Assembly: GCA_002794785.1 (NCBI GenBank)
Contig: NBBA01000011.1
Location: 1,178,001 to 1,242,000 of the forward strand
Length of the DNA stretch: 64,000 nt
From: Coniferiporia sulphurascens
Taxonomy: Eukaryota; Basidiomycota; Agaricomycetes; Hymenochaetales; Hymenochaetaceae
Direction: 5' to 3'
The position numbers and the translations under genes are program-made. Below, in pieces: positions 38,308 to 49,503 of this stretch. Under the pieces are notes generated by a model, which saw only the letters and a list, made by a program, of their open reading frames with translations, was not told where the DNA came from and made no database searches. Position 1 is the first letter of the stretch. Every line of letters begins with the position of its first letter.

Positions 38308-38441
38308 CTTACGCGCGACTTCAGGCGCCTGTCAGTTCATCCTTTCGCGCGTTCAAGTTACTGCACCTTGCACGAATTGTCATAAGCCGGAAAGCAACTT
38401 CAAATCCCTGAACCGTGTCTCTACATAAAGGCCCGAAAGAA

Positions 38442-39576
38442 ATGGCGCATGATCTGGTACCGACGTATGGAAACTACCGCGGGTTCGTGAACATCTCGGC
38501 TAGTAGCCTATTCGCGCTAACTGTGCTCAAAGTTCGACCGTAACGCATTTTCTATTTTCGTAGATATTACACGAAAAGACCGTCTGTTTATGATACGCGG
38601 CTGGGGTTGCTTCCGAAGGACATATTTCTGTCGGCGCGGGTGCTTGATGTTGGGTGCAATGAAGGCTGGGTGACTTGCGAAATAGGTGAGCTATTTGTTT
38701 GCATGTTTAACAACAGCCCAGTATTGAACGTAGCAGCCCGTTCCTGGGGCGCGAAGGCAGTCATCGGCGTAGACATTGACGACGGTCTAATACGTGCCGC
38801 ATGGAAGCGTCGACGTACAGTCTGGAGCCAGCAGCCCTGGTCTTCATCCCTCCTTAATTATGAGAGTTCTCTCGACGGCGATATCAATCATCCAACAAAG
38901 AAGCGTAAACTCTCTGGGGACGCTTGCGACATAGAGGATCGTCGCATGTTCCCAGCCGCATTTGAGCACCTGTTCGGTGCGCTTGCAATACCGCCCGCCA
39001 ACGCCCAGACAAACGACCAGTTCCCGCATAACGTCACTTTCAGGACAGCGGATTGGGTGAAAGACGGCGCATTGGAGGACCGTGATGGGTATGACGTCGT
39101 TCTTGCGTGAGTGGGCTCTCCAAATTTTACGTTCCATCGGCTTCAAAGCGGGGTTTAGACTGTCTATAACCAAATGGATTCATTTAAATGAAGGCGATGA
39201 TGGGCTGAAGAAATTCTTCCGGCGCGTCTACTCGGTCCTGAGACCTGGCGGGGCCTTCATTTTAGAGCCTCAGGAATGGGGGACGTACTCGAAGGCAAAG
39301 CGCATGGACTCGGTACGTTTGCTTGTCGTCTGAGGTACGTCAGTCAGCTAATGAACGCTTGGTGGACAGAGGTTAAAGGAAAACGCGAAAGGGATTCGTC
39401 TGCGTCCTTCCGATTTCGAACGCGTCCTGGGTGAGATAGGGTTTTCCCCGGCAGAGCACCTTGGCCATACCGGGAAAGGGGTGAGAGCTTCTGGCGACAT
39501 ACATTGGATGCACATCACCTCAATTAATTTCCGTCAAGGGTTTCAACGTCCGATCGACCTCTACCGCAGGGAATAA
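38442..39576 (+). CDS. RNA 5'-gamma-phosphate methyltransferase, Bin3/MePCE family
   Basis: SAM-dependent enzyme of the Bin3 family (7SK methylphosphate capping enzyme in animals, Bmc1 in fission yeast, where it caps U6 and associates with telomerase RNA). Exons 38442-38482, 38564-38685, 38734-39106, 39159-39312 and 39370-39576 join in phase to 298 residues. Motifs are YGNYRGYYTKR at the N-terminus, SAM motif [17 protein letters not shown], then [19 protein letters not shown], an insert with [42 protein letters not shown], and the Bin3 C-terminus [15 protein letters not shown]...AG pair at 39481-39538 would break the frame before that tail, whereas reading through is in frame and keeps it, so I left it coding. 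Its 20 codons may be a fungal insert or a mis-called intron boundary. Confidence 0.92.
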
Positions 39577-40360
39577 TAATCCTCATTCTACACAAAGCAG
39601 CATTGGCCGGGGTTCTCCATCGCCGGTGCGTTATGAAGGAAATGACCTACTTCTTACCTTGGCGAAAGAGGCATTGACCGAAACCCATTGCACGAAGAGC
39701 GGCCTTTGAATTAGGATTCGTCGTTCTTAATGATAACTACGAGCTTGGACGTGGTCTAGATGTATGTAGCCCACGAGCTGTAGTATACAACTACTTGATC
39801 GTGCGTGCCGAACAGTTGCCACGCATAACGCATAGACGTTTTGAAAACAATGAAGGACGTTCGATTCCAGACAAGGGTCACGAGCAAGGGAAGGTGTCCG
39901 TTGTGACTGTTATTGAGCATTGGAAATCATCGGCTACTCTTAATGTGCTTTCATGACCCCTTTTGACATCGTGAAATAGGCGCATGCGTGTAGCTATTAC
40001 CTGCAATCTGGCTCCCTTGTGCTCGCGTTGTGGCATCTAGGATCCGGGCAAAGATAAAAACAGGTTCAACTCCAGGGTATTGAAACTAGCGCTTGCCACT
40101 CAAGGTTATAATAATCAGCCAGCGAGCATTAAGTAGTATTAAAACTTCAGGGAAAATTGTCTTGGTTATATACAGATGTCACTATTACACTAAAGGGTGT
40201 TCCAAATGGATAAATAATCAGTTCTACGCCAGGGTAGGCACAACGGCGAAAGATCGTTGCATACAGAACGGTGAACGAACAAAGTCCGAGACACAAAAAA
40301 GATAACATGCGAATAAAGACCGTAGCATTTTGAGTGGTATTAAGGGGAAGAATTGTATTC
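39577..40360. other. Convergent intergenic region
   Basis: About 780 bp between the 3' ends of the MePCE gene and the 40361-43067 gene. No coding or RNA feature is recognisable. Confidence 0.4.
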
Positions 40361-43067
40361 TCAGCCTGGCATCATCACGTATTTGATGAACTGGCGAAGC
40401 AAAAATAAGACGGTTGAATAGAGAATATCAAATCAGCATGAGAGAACATTGAAGAAGAACCATAAAGTACGTACAGATTCGTAGCTTCTCTCTGGAGCCC
40501 TTCCCGTACCCTGCGGTACAGATTCAGGGAGCTCAGGATAGCGGTCGGGTGTATCTGCGACGATGCTCCCAAGGTGATTCATAAATGCGGCATCCGGATA
40601 GTCTGCAAGTTCTCGCGGAAAGTTACGCCCTGGTGGACAATATACAACGTGACCCGTCTCCGTCAGGTGGTCCCCTCGTCGGTTCCAAAATCCCACCCGC
40701 ACGTGTCTCGTTGAACCTGCCGGTGTCGCTGCTGCAGTACGCGAGTTGCTTCGACGGCGCCCGTCCACGTCGCGCTCTCTATGGCTGTGGTTATGGCTGT
40801 AGGCTGCGTGCGTCGCCCGCGCAGGCGTGTTCTGCTGACTCTGGCTGGCCGCACCGTAGTATCCGCTTGATGTAGAAGCCTGTCCTGGGATATGAGGCGA
40901 GGGAGACCGTGACCCGCGTGGTGAACGCCCCTTTGCCCTAGTCGGTTCTGGTGACTCGCGATAGGCGCCCCGCGGCACAGAAGACGGAGCAGTGCCGGGC
41001 ACCGGAGCGCGAGGAGAGGGAGACGCACTACTTCCGCGGTACAAATACGCGAGTCGCGCGGGTGTCTGGAAGCTCGGCGAGCGTTCATGTGCCCCGCCAC
41101 GCTTTGCAGACGAATTGGGGTTGGAGTTCGGTATGGGAATCGGCTCTGCCTGGTGAGGATGCGCGGCTGGAGGGTAAGGAGAACGCCCGTTATCGTGGCG
41201 GTACATGTAATCCTGCCGTGTCGGTGTGATTGGTGGAGTAGTGTATGATGAGGGCCCTTCGTAGTACGCCTGTGCCGTCCCTGGAGAGAGATGTCCACTC
41301 GGCGATGCAGCGCGTTCGCGCTCACGCTCGGAACGCACATGCTCGTATGACGTGCGAGCAGACGGTGCCCGACTCGACTGGTTGAGACTCCGCGGAGAAG
41401 GCAACGTATGCGCACTACCGTCCGAAACACGCAGTGTATCAGTGCGCTCGGGAAGACGCCGTGCGCGCGCTGGGTGCGGTGTATGCATGTGTCGTCGACG
41501 CGCGCGCCCATCGACGATATCGTCATAACTGTGGCTGCTCGCGCTCGAGACATAATCTTCCTCCGGTGGCGAACGGCGACGATAAAAGCGCGACATATCC
41601 TCAGGCTCCTCGGTGATGTCCGACATTCCGGTACCTGCAAGGACAGGATTCATTGACGCTGTGGTCGCAGCAGGCGCTGAAGCATGGCGAGTGATACCAA
41701 TGCTTACACCATCTCGCGACGACGGATGTCGCGAGCGAGGATATGCGTCGCTGCGAGCCTCCTCTTGGCGTATGTGTTCATATCCGTCAACTGTACGACG
41801 GGTCCTTGGTGACTCTGGCTCAGCCGTAGCGCTGCGCGCACCGTCTATCCATGCGAGCACGCGTTGCATGCTACCACTTTCTTTTGGTTTGGGGGGAGGT
41901 GCTGGTGCTGCTACCCGTGGCAGTACATAATCGTCATCATCTACCTCTTCATCACCAATACCACCACCCTCATTCTCGTAGCCGTAGTCATATTGATACT
42001 GCCCGTTGCGCCCCTGCGACGCACCTTTGGCACTGGAACGCACATATGTGGGTTCCACGGGCATCGTCTGCGAACGCTGTACAGCGCTTGCTCTGCGCGG
42101 CGGCTGCGCAGATGCATGCCGACGATGATTGGGGAGTGTTTGCGCGCGATAGGCGCTAGGTGGATACTGATTCGAAGCATCGTATGCGCCGGCGTCGACG
42201 CTGGAGTGACGCTCATCCGCGTCGACAGGAACGCTTGTCCGTCCGCCATATGCGCGTTCGTAGCCGTAGCTAGGATCATGATCCATCGATCGCCTACGGG
42301 GGGTTCCACGATCCCGGTGCGCAGTAGAGGACTGCGGGCGCGCGTGCACATGCGCAGCAGCGTACCTGTCCCCATGCTCTTGCGCCTGCGCTTGCACCGG
42401 ATCTGCGGATGCATACGGGGCATACGCATCGCGCTGCCTCGGCGCCGCAGGACTTGGGTCGCGCGAGTTTGGGTACGAAGTTGGAACTCGGTTGGTGCCG
42501 CCTGCATTTGGATTTCTGTAATCCGTTGGCGGCTGCGAGGATGCGCGTATATCGTCTTGGTGGTCTGCGGTAGTGTTCACTTGATCATGGTGACTATTAC
42601 GCTCGCGCACGCGGTCGCGTTCTTTGTCGTGCAGCGCGGGCACCCAGACTAGGTTCTGCTCCCCGATGCGACCATGCTGAGGGCGTGGATGGTGGTAAGC
42701 CTGCGATGCGTCGGCGCGAGCCTGGCCTTGTGCCCTGAGATCCCTTTCTTTTGCAGCCTCGTCCGCACTGTTATAATTTGGAATTTAAAAAAAGAGGCAG
42801 GATGTCAGCCTCGAATCCCTACAGCGATTGAAAGAAGAAAGACCACACCACGCACCGAATGTGCATGTTCTCCAGCCCCAGTGGGTTATCCTTCAGTTCT
42901 GTCGCCCAGTAGTCCTCGCGCGGCTCGTGGTGCACCTGCGGCCTACTGAACCCAGGGTACACCCCGGGTGCGTGCACCCATGCGCCGCTGTTCCATGCGC
43001 GCGCACCGTAGGCGTAGTCTTGTGGCATCGGAGGAGGGGGTGGCCAGCCGGGAGGTGGATAAGACAT
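40361..43067 (-). CDS. Large disordered basidiomycete protein with conserved ends
   Basis: Function unknown. Three exons (43067-42856, 42767-40475, 40390-40361) join in phase to 844 residues. The N-terminus is MSYPPPGWPPPPPMPQDYAY followed by ARAWNSGAWVH and YWATELKDNPLGLENM. About 600 residues of Arg/Ser/Pro/His/Tyr-rich sequence follow (RRSMDHDPSYGYERAYGG, RASAVQRSQTMPVEP), with many RxxS sites. The C-terminal block is RHVRVGFWNRRGDHLTETGH, VVYCPPGRNFPRELADYP and YVMMPG. Only the two ends look ordered and, from memory, recur in other Agaricomycetes. The final 10-codon exon is supported by an in-phase acceptor and natural stop. The RS-like middle invites phosphorylation or condensate behaviour, but that is speculation. 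Confidence 0.75.
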
Positions 43068-43913
43068 GTAGGACAGTCCGGCTGTAGTGTGCAGTTCTTA
43101 GTCGAATGGTTCGGCTCTGTACTTTGTATGGAAAGCTAGGCGAGGAGGAGGGCGTCCAAGTCCGAAAAGCGAGGATCTAGCCGTAGGGTTGTAAAGATGC
43201 AAGTTACGGAGCCTTCAGCGTGCACAGCACTGGCCAGGGGATTGAGTAATATGCGACACTGAATATGAGGTCTGAACTATGAGGTATGAAGAAGACGCCG
43301 TATGATGTTTGAGGTCTGAGGTCTTATGGCGCGTCGCCAGGTCTGGGGGTGCGATATATATGTGCGCTCGTAGCTATGCTGGCCAAAGTGTGCTGCGTGC
43401 GTCACTAGCAGCCTGCGTGTGGCTCTGACCTGGATCGAAGGGCGTTGTTGTGATTGATCTTGTCTGCGAGTACTACGGCTGCGAGCTGCGGCAGCACTTA
43501 ACGCTAACTGTTGTGCGCAGGTCCTCCGAGTGGATTCCTGGGCTGAGTGCAGGAGGTATACTGCAGCTCAGTCGGTGCGCGGGGCGCAGCTTGATATATG
43601 CAGCGGCCAAAGGCAGCGGGCAGTCGGCAGTAGCAGCGACGATGCCCGAAGTCGGCGGCGCTCGACGAGAGGCGGCGACGACTGGACGCGAGGCCGTGAC
43701 GACATTTTAGGGTCACCCGTCCTAAATGTGGCAGTAGGCTCGAGTTTTGTGTCACGACGAGCCAGACAAGTTGTATTACATAATATTTTCCGCCCCACAG
43801 CTGCACTGCACTCTGTACTAACATCTACCAGACTAATCCACAACCAGAACCTTTTTTTTGTTATACACTGCAATGCAATGATCCCCTTATTCTTTTGAAC
43901 ATTCTATGCCCCA
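43068..43913. other. Intergenic region, promoter of the 40361-43067 gene
   Basis: About 850 bp. TGAGGTCTGA is repeated at 43266-43275 and 43310-43319, with a further overlapping GAGGTCT, in a purine-rich stretch 200-250 bp upstream of the start. No gene is visible; overlapping frames at 43450-43900 look like chance. Confidence 0.35.
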
Positions 43914-45437
43914 ATGTCTTGCTTGAGCACATAGCGATAGCGAACACTATTATCATTGAGACCTTCGACCGCCTTTTTCACATCCTTCATGGGCATCTCT
44001 TCGATCCTGTCGTTTTTTTCAGATGTAACATCTCAAAGAAGGGATGAATGAAGCAAATCTTACCAGGGTTTGATGCCCTTTTTCGCTGCCAGATTGAGCA
44101 TCTCAAGTGCTTCTTTCTTTGACCCGATACGCGATCCGCCAAAGAAACATCCGTTCCCCGACAAATTGAACGCGGTAATAGGAGGAAATGGATCGTTCGC
44201 GATGCCCACAGTGATTAGCTTGCCGTGCAGGTCGAGCATCCTTTCAAATGAAGAGGTGAGCACTGTCCTGGCTAGCACTTTCCGGAACAGAACTAACGAG
44301 AGATATTCCTCGAGGGGATACCCATGTGTGCTATCGCGCGTCGACATAATCAAGTTCAGCGACATCTGATGCGCTTCATGGAAATTGCCATTGCCTGTGA
44401 AGACGAAGTGGTCTGCGCCCATCTTCTTCGCATCCTGCTCCTTCTCACGACTGGACGAGAAGGCGTAAACCTCCGCGCCTAAAGCTTTGGCGAACATAAT
44501 AGCATAATGACCCTGTCATCGCGAGCAACGCGATCAGTGCATGCGCTCACGACAAAAACACCATAACTCCGGGTAGAAGAGGAACCTCGCTGACTGATCA
44601 TGATAAACAGCAGTAAATCTCTCACCAGACCTCCGATCCCAATCACCCCCACTTTCTTACCCGGACCTGCGCCGTTTCGAACAAGTGGAGAAAATACGGT
44701 AAGACCTCCACACAGCATTGAACATGCTTCAGCATTTGATATCCCGTCGGGGAGGGGAAATACAAATTGTTCATTTGCGATGATCCCTGTGGAGTACCCA
44801 CCCATCGTACGTACTCCATCTGGGTACTTCGAGTTCTGTATACGATATCAGACTTTCTGACAAGAATAAATTGGGGCTTAAAAACGCACGTAAGTGTCGA
44901 CTGATTTGGGGCAATAGTTTTCATTGTCGGACTTGCAGTATTTGCACGAGTAGCACGAGCCTATCTGGGCGCCAACGCCGACGCGGTCGCCGGCTTTGAT
45001 GCCTTTGACTTTCGATCCGACGCGCACGGCTGTGCCAGAAATCTCGTGTCTGCTCAACAAGCATTGCGTCAGCTTCACGCCGATGGCATAGTGAATAGTA
45101 ACGAAGGAGATCACCCTGCTACAAGCGGTGTTTCAAACTCGCCCCAGCCGGAGGTCAATGTGTGTACGTCGGAGCCGCATACACTGTATTTCAAAGTCAA
45201 ACTTGTTATTTGTTTTTGGCGCATATAGGCTGTTAATGGACTAACCCGCAATGAGTGATGGCGACCTCAACGTCGGTTTCTTCCCAGTTCTTTGACGGGA
45301 AGTCGACAAGGCTGAAGTCGCTCCAGCGGGTACGGTCTATCGACGATGACTAGTTAATCCAGCGAAGAAATGCCACCGGAAGCAGCAGACGCACCAGTGA
45401 CCGCATATCCTTTGAATGTTTTCTGGGATGTAGACAT
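43914..45437 (-). CDS. Zinc-dependent alcohol dehydrogenase (Adh6/CAD-like, NADP type), copy A
   Basis: Medium-chain reductase that interconverts primary alcohols and aldehydes, resembling yeast Adh6/Adh7 and plant cinnamyl alcohol dehydrogenase. The start ATG is at 45435-45437 (MSTSQKTFKGYAVTG). In-phase joins give WSDFSLVDFPSKNWEETDVE, ITHCGxCGSDVHTLTSGWGE and LVAGHEISGTAVRVG, so the catalytic Zn ligands Cys and His-Glu are present. GSCYSCKYCKSDNENYC carries the four structural-Zn cysteines. YSTGIIANEQFVFPLPDGIS and GPGKKVGVIGIGGLGHYAI follow, the Rossmann GxGGxG. LDLHGKLITVG and NLSGNGCFFGGSRIGSKKEA come next, and the tail VRYRYVLKQDIGA ends at TAG 43914-43916. No defect is visible. It is a tandem partner of copy B. 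Confidence 0.94.
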
Positions 45438-46251
45438 GGCGTTGATTCTAGTACTGTACAACTTCAGGCACTCGAAGTACGGTGGCTAAATGGTGTGGAA
45501 AGAGGGATATATGACTTGACATCCTTTGCATCTGCCGTTATATATTTGACCGTTCAATACTAGTGTCTGCCCAATGACGCACGTGTGACGTGCGTGCTCA
45601 AAACCCGAAGCTGACGCGAAGGGAGGTGGCACTATTGGAGAGGAGCAGGCCATGGATGACGATCGAAGATATTTTATATTTTATATTTGGTATGTCCTTT
45701 GGATCTCGAACGAGTAATTATTGTAATGTCCCGAGTTCTGCTTCCGGTGAATGCTAACAGATCTCGACCGGTCTCGGCCACATCTGTTTTTGACTTTTGG
45801 TATTCGAGAATGCTTCACTTAAGCTGATCCCCATATAGGGTAGGTGTTGAACGTTCTATTCCGTAGCTCAGTCGTGTTCCACATAACATTATTGTCCTTT
45901 CATTGTCACTGTCAGGGACCTCGTAGTTCGCGGTCACGTGGCTTGTCGGACACACCTAAGTCACGTCTCGTAATGATTGTGACTACTGGTGACGAGCGTT
46001 CATTTAATGCCCAAAAACTACGTAACGGCTAGTATATAATATCTGAACCTGTTAGTAGAAGCCATGTCTTTTCGAGTAGTACTATTTCTTTGTGCTTTCG
46101 GCTGAGGGTTACTGAATTACGACACCTTTCGAATTGCAAATGGAGATGTTATTTCAACTCTCATAAATTACATAAGCTAAGGTCTCTCGCGTAATTGTTA
46201 CACCCTTCTCTTGAACGTACACAAACATAAATATTCTTGCCTTTTGGTTTC
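45438..46251. promoter_or_regulatory. Promoter region of ADH copy A
   Basis: 814 bp. A perfect inverted repeat, CGCACGT-GTG-ACGTGCG, lies at 45578-45594, next to CCAAT (45571-45575) and about 150 bp from the start codon. TATATAA reads on the minus strand near 45538-45546. Together they look like a regulated promoter. No equivalent repeat is seen upstream of copy B. Confidence 0.5.
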
Positions 46252-47761
46252 CTACGCGATATCCTGCTTAAGCACATAGCGATAGCGAGCTTTGTTATCT
46301 TTAAGGCCTTCAATCGCTATCTTCACGTCCTTCATCGGCAACTCTTCGATCCTGTGACAACCATGAGCAACCGTCTCCCCGGGTCAAACCCCAAATCCAA
46401 GAGGCTCTTACCAAGGTTTAATTCCTTTCTTAGCCGCAAGGTCGAGCATCTCAAGCGCCTCTTTCTTCGACCCGATATGAGATCCTGAGAAGAAGCAACC
46501 GCTCACAGCGAAATTGAACACAGAAACAGGCGGGAGTGGACCACCGGGGAGGCCCACGGCGATGAACTTGCTGTGCAGGCTGAGCGTTCTGTGAAAACAT
46601 TCTGGTGAGTAAAGTAACTGCCTGACGACACTTGAAGAAGACTGACGAGAGATATTTGTCGAGAGGGAATTTGCCCGTCACGTCGGCTGGTGAGACGATC
46701 AGGTCCAGCTTCATATGGAGAGGCTCATGGAAGCTATCAACGCCCGTGAAAATAAAGTGATCCGCGCCCAATTTCTTCGCGTCCTCTTCCTTCGAACGGC
46801 TAGATGAAAATGCGTAGACCTCCGCGCCGAGTGCCTTTGCTAACAATATTCCGTAGTGACCCTATCACACGGGAAATGGATATAATCGCATGTTGCAAAC
46901 GGCAAGAAGGTGCTGAGTAAAGTCTTCGGGAATGCATTATGGTGAACTGCTCTCACCAATCCGCCAATTCCGATAATTCCTACCTTCTTCCCTGGACCTG
47001 CGCCATTGCGTACGAGGGGAGAATATGCGGACAGACCAGCACACAGCATCGTGCATGCATCGGCAGAGGAGATAGCATCGGGAATGGGGAACACGTATAG
47101 TTCGTTCGCTATGATTCCGGTAGAATATCCACCCATCGTGCGTACTCCGTCAGGGTGTTTCGAGTTCTGCACAACGAAAGCATCAAGCACTGACAGGCGC
47201 TCTTAAGTGAGGCACGTGGCATACGTAAGTGTTAAGCATCTTCGGACAGTAATTTTCATTGTCGGAGTTGCAGAGGTTGCAAGAGTAGCACGAGCCTACT
47301 TGGGCACCAACACCGACACGGTCGCCGACCTTGATGCCCTTGACGAGCGAGCCAACGCGAACGGCAGTGCCAGCGATTTCGTGGCTACCCCGTAACTTGG
47401 CGTTAACAATGTCTCGAAAAGTTGGGAGAATGATAAGGGGTACCCTGCAACGAGCGGCGTTTCAAATTCTCCCCAACCAGAAGTGAGTGTATGCACGTCA
47501 GTCCCGCATACTCTGATAGTTCGGTGCCAGTTAGTTTCGATTTTATTAGCATATATATCAGACTGACCCGCAGTGTGTAATGGCGACCTCAACGTCAGTC
47601 TCTTCCCAAGTCTTCGACGCAAAGTCAACGACGCTGAAGTCGCTCCAGAGACTCCGGTCTGCCGCAGAATTAGCTTGCTGCCCCCCTTGGCGCCTGGATG
47701 CAAATCAAAAATGCACACCGGTAATTGCGTATCCTTTGAAAGTCTTTTGGGCAGAAGACAT
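46252..47761 (-). CDS. Zinc-dependent alcohol dehydrogenase (Adh6/CAD-like, NADP type), copy B
   Basis: Paralogue of copy A in direct orientation, with matching exon layout wherever I checked. The start is at 47759-47761 (MSSAQKTFKGYAITG). Spliced exons give LWSDFSVVDFASKTWEETDV, VCGTDVHTLTSGWGEFETPL, VAGHEIAGTAVRVGSLVKGI, GSCYSCNLCNSDNENYCPK (structural Zn), YSTGIIANELYVFPIPDAIS, GPGKKVGIIGIGGL, AKALGAEVYAFSSSRSKEED and KKLGADHFIFTG. It ends YVLKQDIA at TAG 46252-46254. Catalytic and structural zinc ligands are intact. Differences from copy A cluster in the substrate domain and around the cofactor loop, so the pair may differ in aldehyde preference. An active enzyme is expected from the motifs. 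Confidence 0.94.
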
Positions 47762-48795
47762 TGTCGCGGTGCTCCACTACAATATGCAAGATACGGTGAT
47801 ACGCTGTGAGAAGGCAAGATCCCGCTTGCTCAACCTGCTCTGCGGCCTCCCTTATAAGCACACATCGGTCTGATGGTATAATCTTTATAATGAATGTCTG
47901 GTGCACTCATGTGAAATCTCCAGACCTAACCCCGCGTTGTGCGCCTCATTACTCATGATGATCCCATCAGCAAGACTTCAATCCACCTACTTCGCGAAGA
48001 CCCCGTGAACAGTGTTTGTTCCCACTTGACTTTTTTATAGTCATACATCAGCGTTTTCGTCCTTCTCAAGTGAGTTCGCGAAAATTTTGCCTATCACTTC
48101 GAACTGGATGCCATTAGCCTGAGAATACGAACACTCACCCGGTGGATAACCAACTCCACACGAATTAACTCGTTGGGGCCGAGGTACTTACAAAACAACT
48201 CTTTCTTGCATCCGGTTCGCATGGTTCCGAAGTACTGATAAGTACCGTTGAGGGCCTAGTGTACATCGGCGTTTATAAGACTTGATGCGTTCGCCCGAAG
48301 CACGACGGGGGCCGTGTCTGATTTGGCACCACACGCTCAGTCATTAAATTGGGAGATTCGGAAATCAGTTTAGTCCCCCCCCCCCGAGTCAGAGGTTCAA
48401 CGTCCCGGGTGCTTACAGGGCACCGAGACCCGATGGCCGACCTCGGGACAGCCGGTGCCCGCGAGCCACTTTTTAGACCGTACTTCTTATCGTAAAAGTG
48501 CAAGCGTCTGCTTACTGGCACGACCGAAGGTATCTCCGCGTCTTCCGCGCGGTGTAGTGGTTCTCTCGGATGATGTAGATAATCTCGTTTTCGCACGGAA
48601 TAAGACGCACGGTGATGTTGATGACAACGCATACGAAGTGGAATTCATGTTCCATATTAGCATCGGCTGGCCCTCGACTTTATGCAGAGGATAAATAGCT
48701 TGCGCGAACGAGTACAATACAGACCAATTCTTGGTTGGACTAGGGCGTCAAACAGGATGTATTGGGACTGTATCTGTCCGTGACGAACTCTAATT
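47762..48795. other. Intergenic region between ADH copy B and the PLAC8 gene
   Basis: About 1 kb. It holds an 11-base C run (48375-48385) and a minus-strand open stretch near 48680-48520 (frame containing MEHEFHFVCVVINITVRL) that ends at a possible splice donor. No complete gene could be assembled. Confidence 0.3.
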
Positions 48796-49503
48796 TCAAA
48801 ACTGTGCTCTCTTCTCCTTAAGCCCATCAAGTTCGTGGCTGAGCTCATGGGCCTCCTGGTTGAGCGAGCATGGAAGACAGCAAGTAGTCACTGCAAGATC
48901 GCAACACATGTTCCCCTCGATCTCACGGCGTCTACGGATCTTGCGGCGCAAGTACGTCTATTGACGAGAATAAGATGAGGAATAGATAATGGGTTAATAT
49001 AAAAATGCGAAGGGAGGTATTAGAAGTGAATTTGGGTGAGTTTGTGAGTATAGAACTGGATAACGAGAGAAGCGTGAAACGTACAGGCAGGACCATGTGC
49101 AGCCAGCCAGACGTGCAAGCTTCGACACAGCAGAATAAACCGCACTTCCCGTCCACGTCCGCGGCTGGATCCTCGCCGCTCAAGATTTTGTTACGATTGT
49201 AATTTCGTTGCAGCAAGCAGCAGGCGCAGCAATACGCAAGCCAACCTATGATGTAGATTGTGAGAAAGTATCCAGAATTAGCATTAACAAAGCTTATTTG
49301 CACGGCTTTGGATCAGTTATCCAAATAGGGTCTCGCGAGGACCATGGACAGCCTGAGAGGGAGTTATGAAGTGGCTGAAACTTACACGTCGAAGAGCAGT
49401 CGCAGTTGTTTCCGGAAAAAACTACGTTCTCCTGTACCCATTCCCCTTTCTTTCGTTCGGATACCATCCCAGCCTGGGGTAAAGGTTGAATAGTATTTGC
49501 CAT
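48796..49503 (-). CDS. PLAC8-family cysteine-rich protein
   Basis: PLAC8 proteins are small membrane-associated Cys-rich proteins; plant and fungal members affect cadmium resistance and cell size. Three exons (49503-49386, 49245-49085, 48957-48796) join in phase to 146 residues, a typical length. The N-terminus is MANTIQPLPQAGMVSERKKG. The first Cys block is GNNCDCSSTCWLAYCCACCL, spanning an exon join, in the position of the family CxxxCCxxCxCPC motif. Next comes CGLFCCVEACTSGWLHM, and last KIRRRREIEGNMCCDLAVTT followed by CCLPCSLTQEAHEL, the family C-terminal signature. Loss of the proline in the usual CPC motif of the first block is a small deviation. The intron between exons 1 and 2 hides the domain unless spliced. 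The donor of exon 2 could alternatively be six bases earlier. Confidence 0.85.

Larger units (their letters stand above)
35889..38441. other. 2.5-kb intergenic region, SAH1 to MePCE
   Basis: No gene is supported. 35889-36230 is probable SAH1 3' untranslated sequence. 37831-37980 carries an imperfect A/T-rich direct repeat. 38280-38310 has two CACGTG elements near the MePCE start. The rest shows only short, non-conserved frames. Confidence 0.4.

Noticed and set aside
39370..39713. Splicing 39481-39538 to give a longer tail ([14 protein letters not shown]) for the MePCE protein.
   Set aside because: It would lose the conserved QRPIDLY Bin3 terminus, which is in frame if the segment is read through.
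41864..42652. 262-codon plus-strand frame opposite the 40361-43067 gene.
   Set aside because: Antisense to a low-complexity, GC-rich exon whose splicing and stop are consistent; composition (Arg/Val/Ile-rich) is typical of such shadows.
48375..48385. Run of 11 cytosines, possibly an assembly gap or G-quadruplex.
   Set aside because: A single homopolymer without three further G/C tracts nearby; no structure supported.
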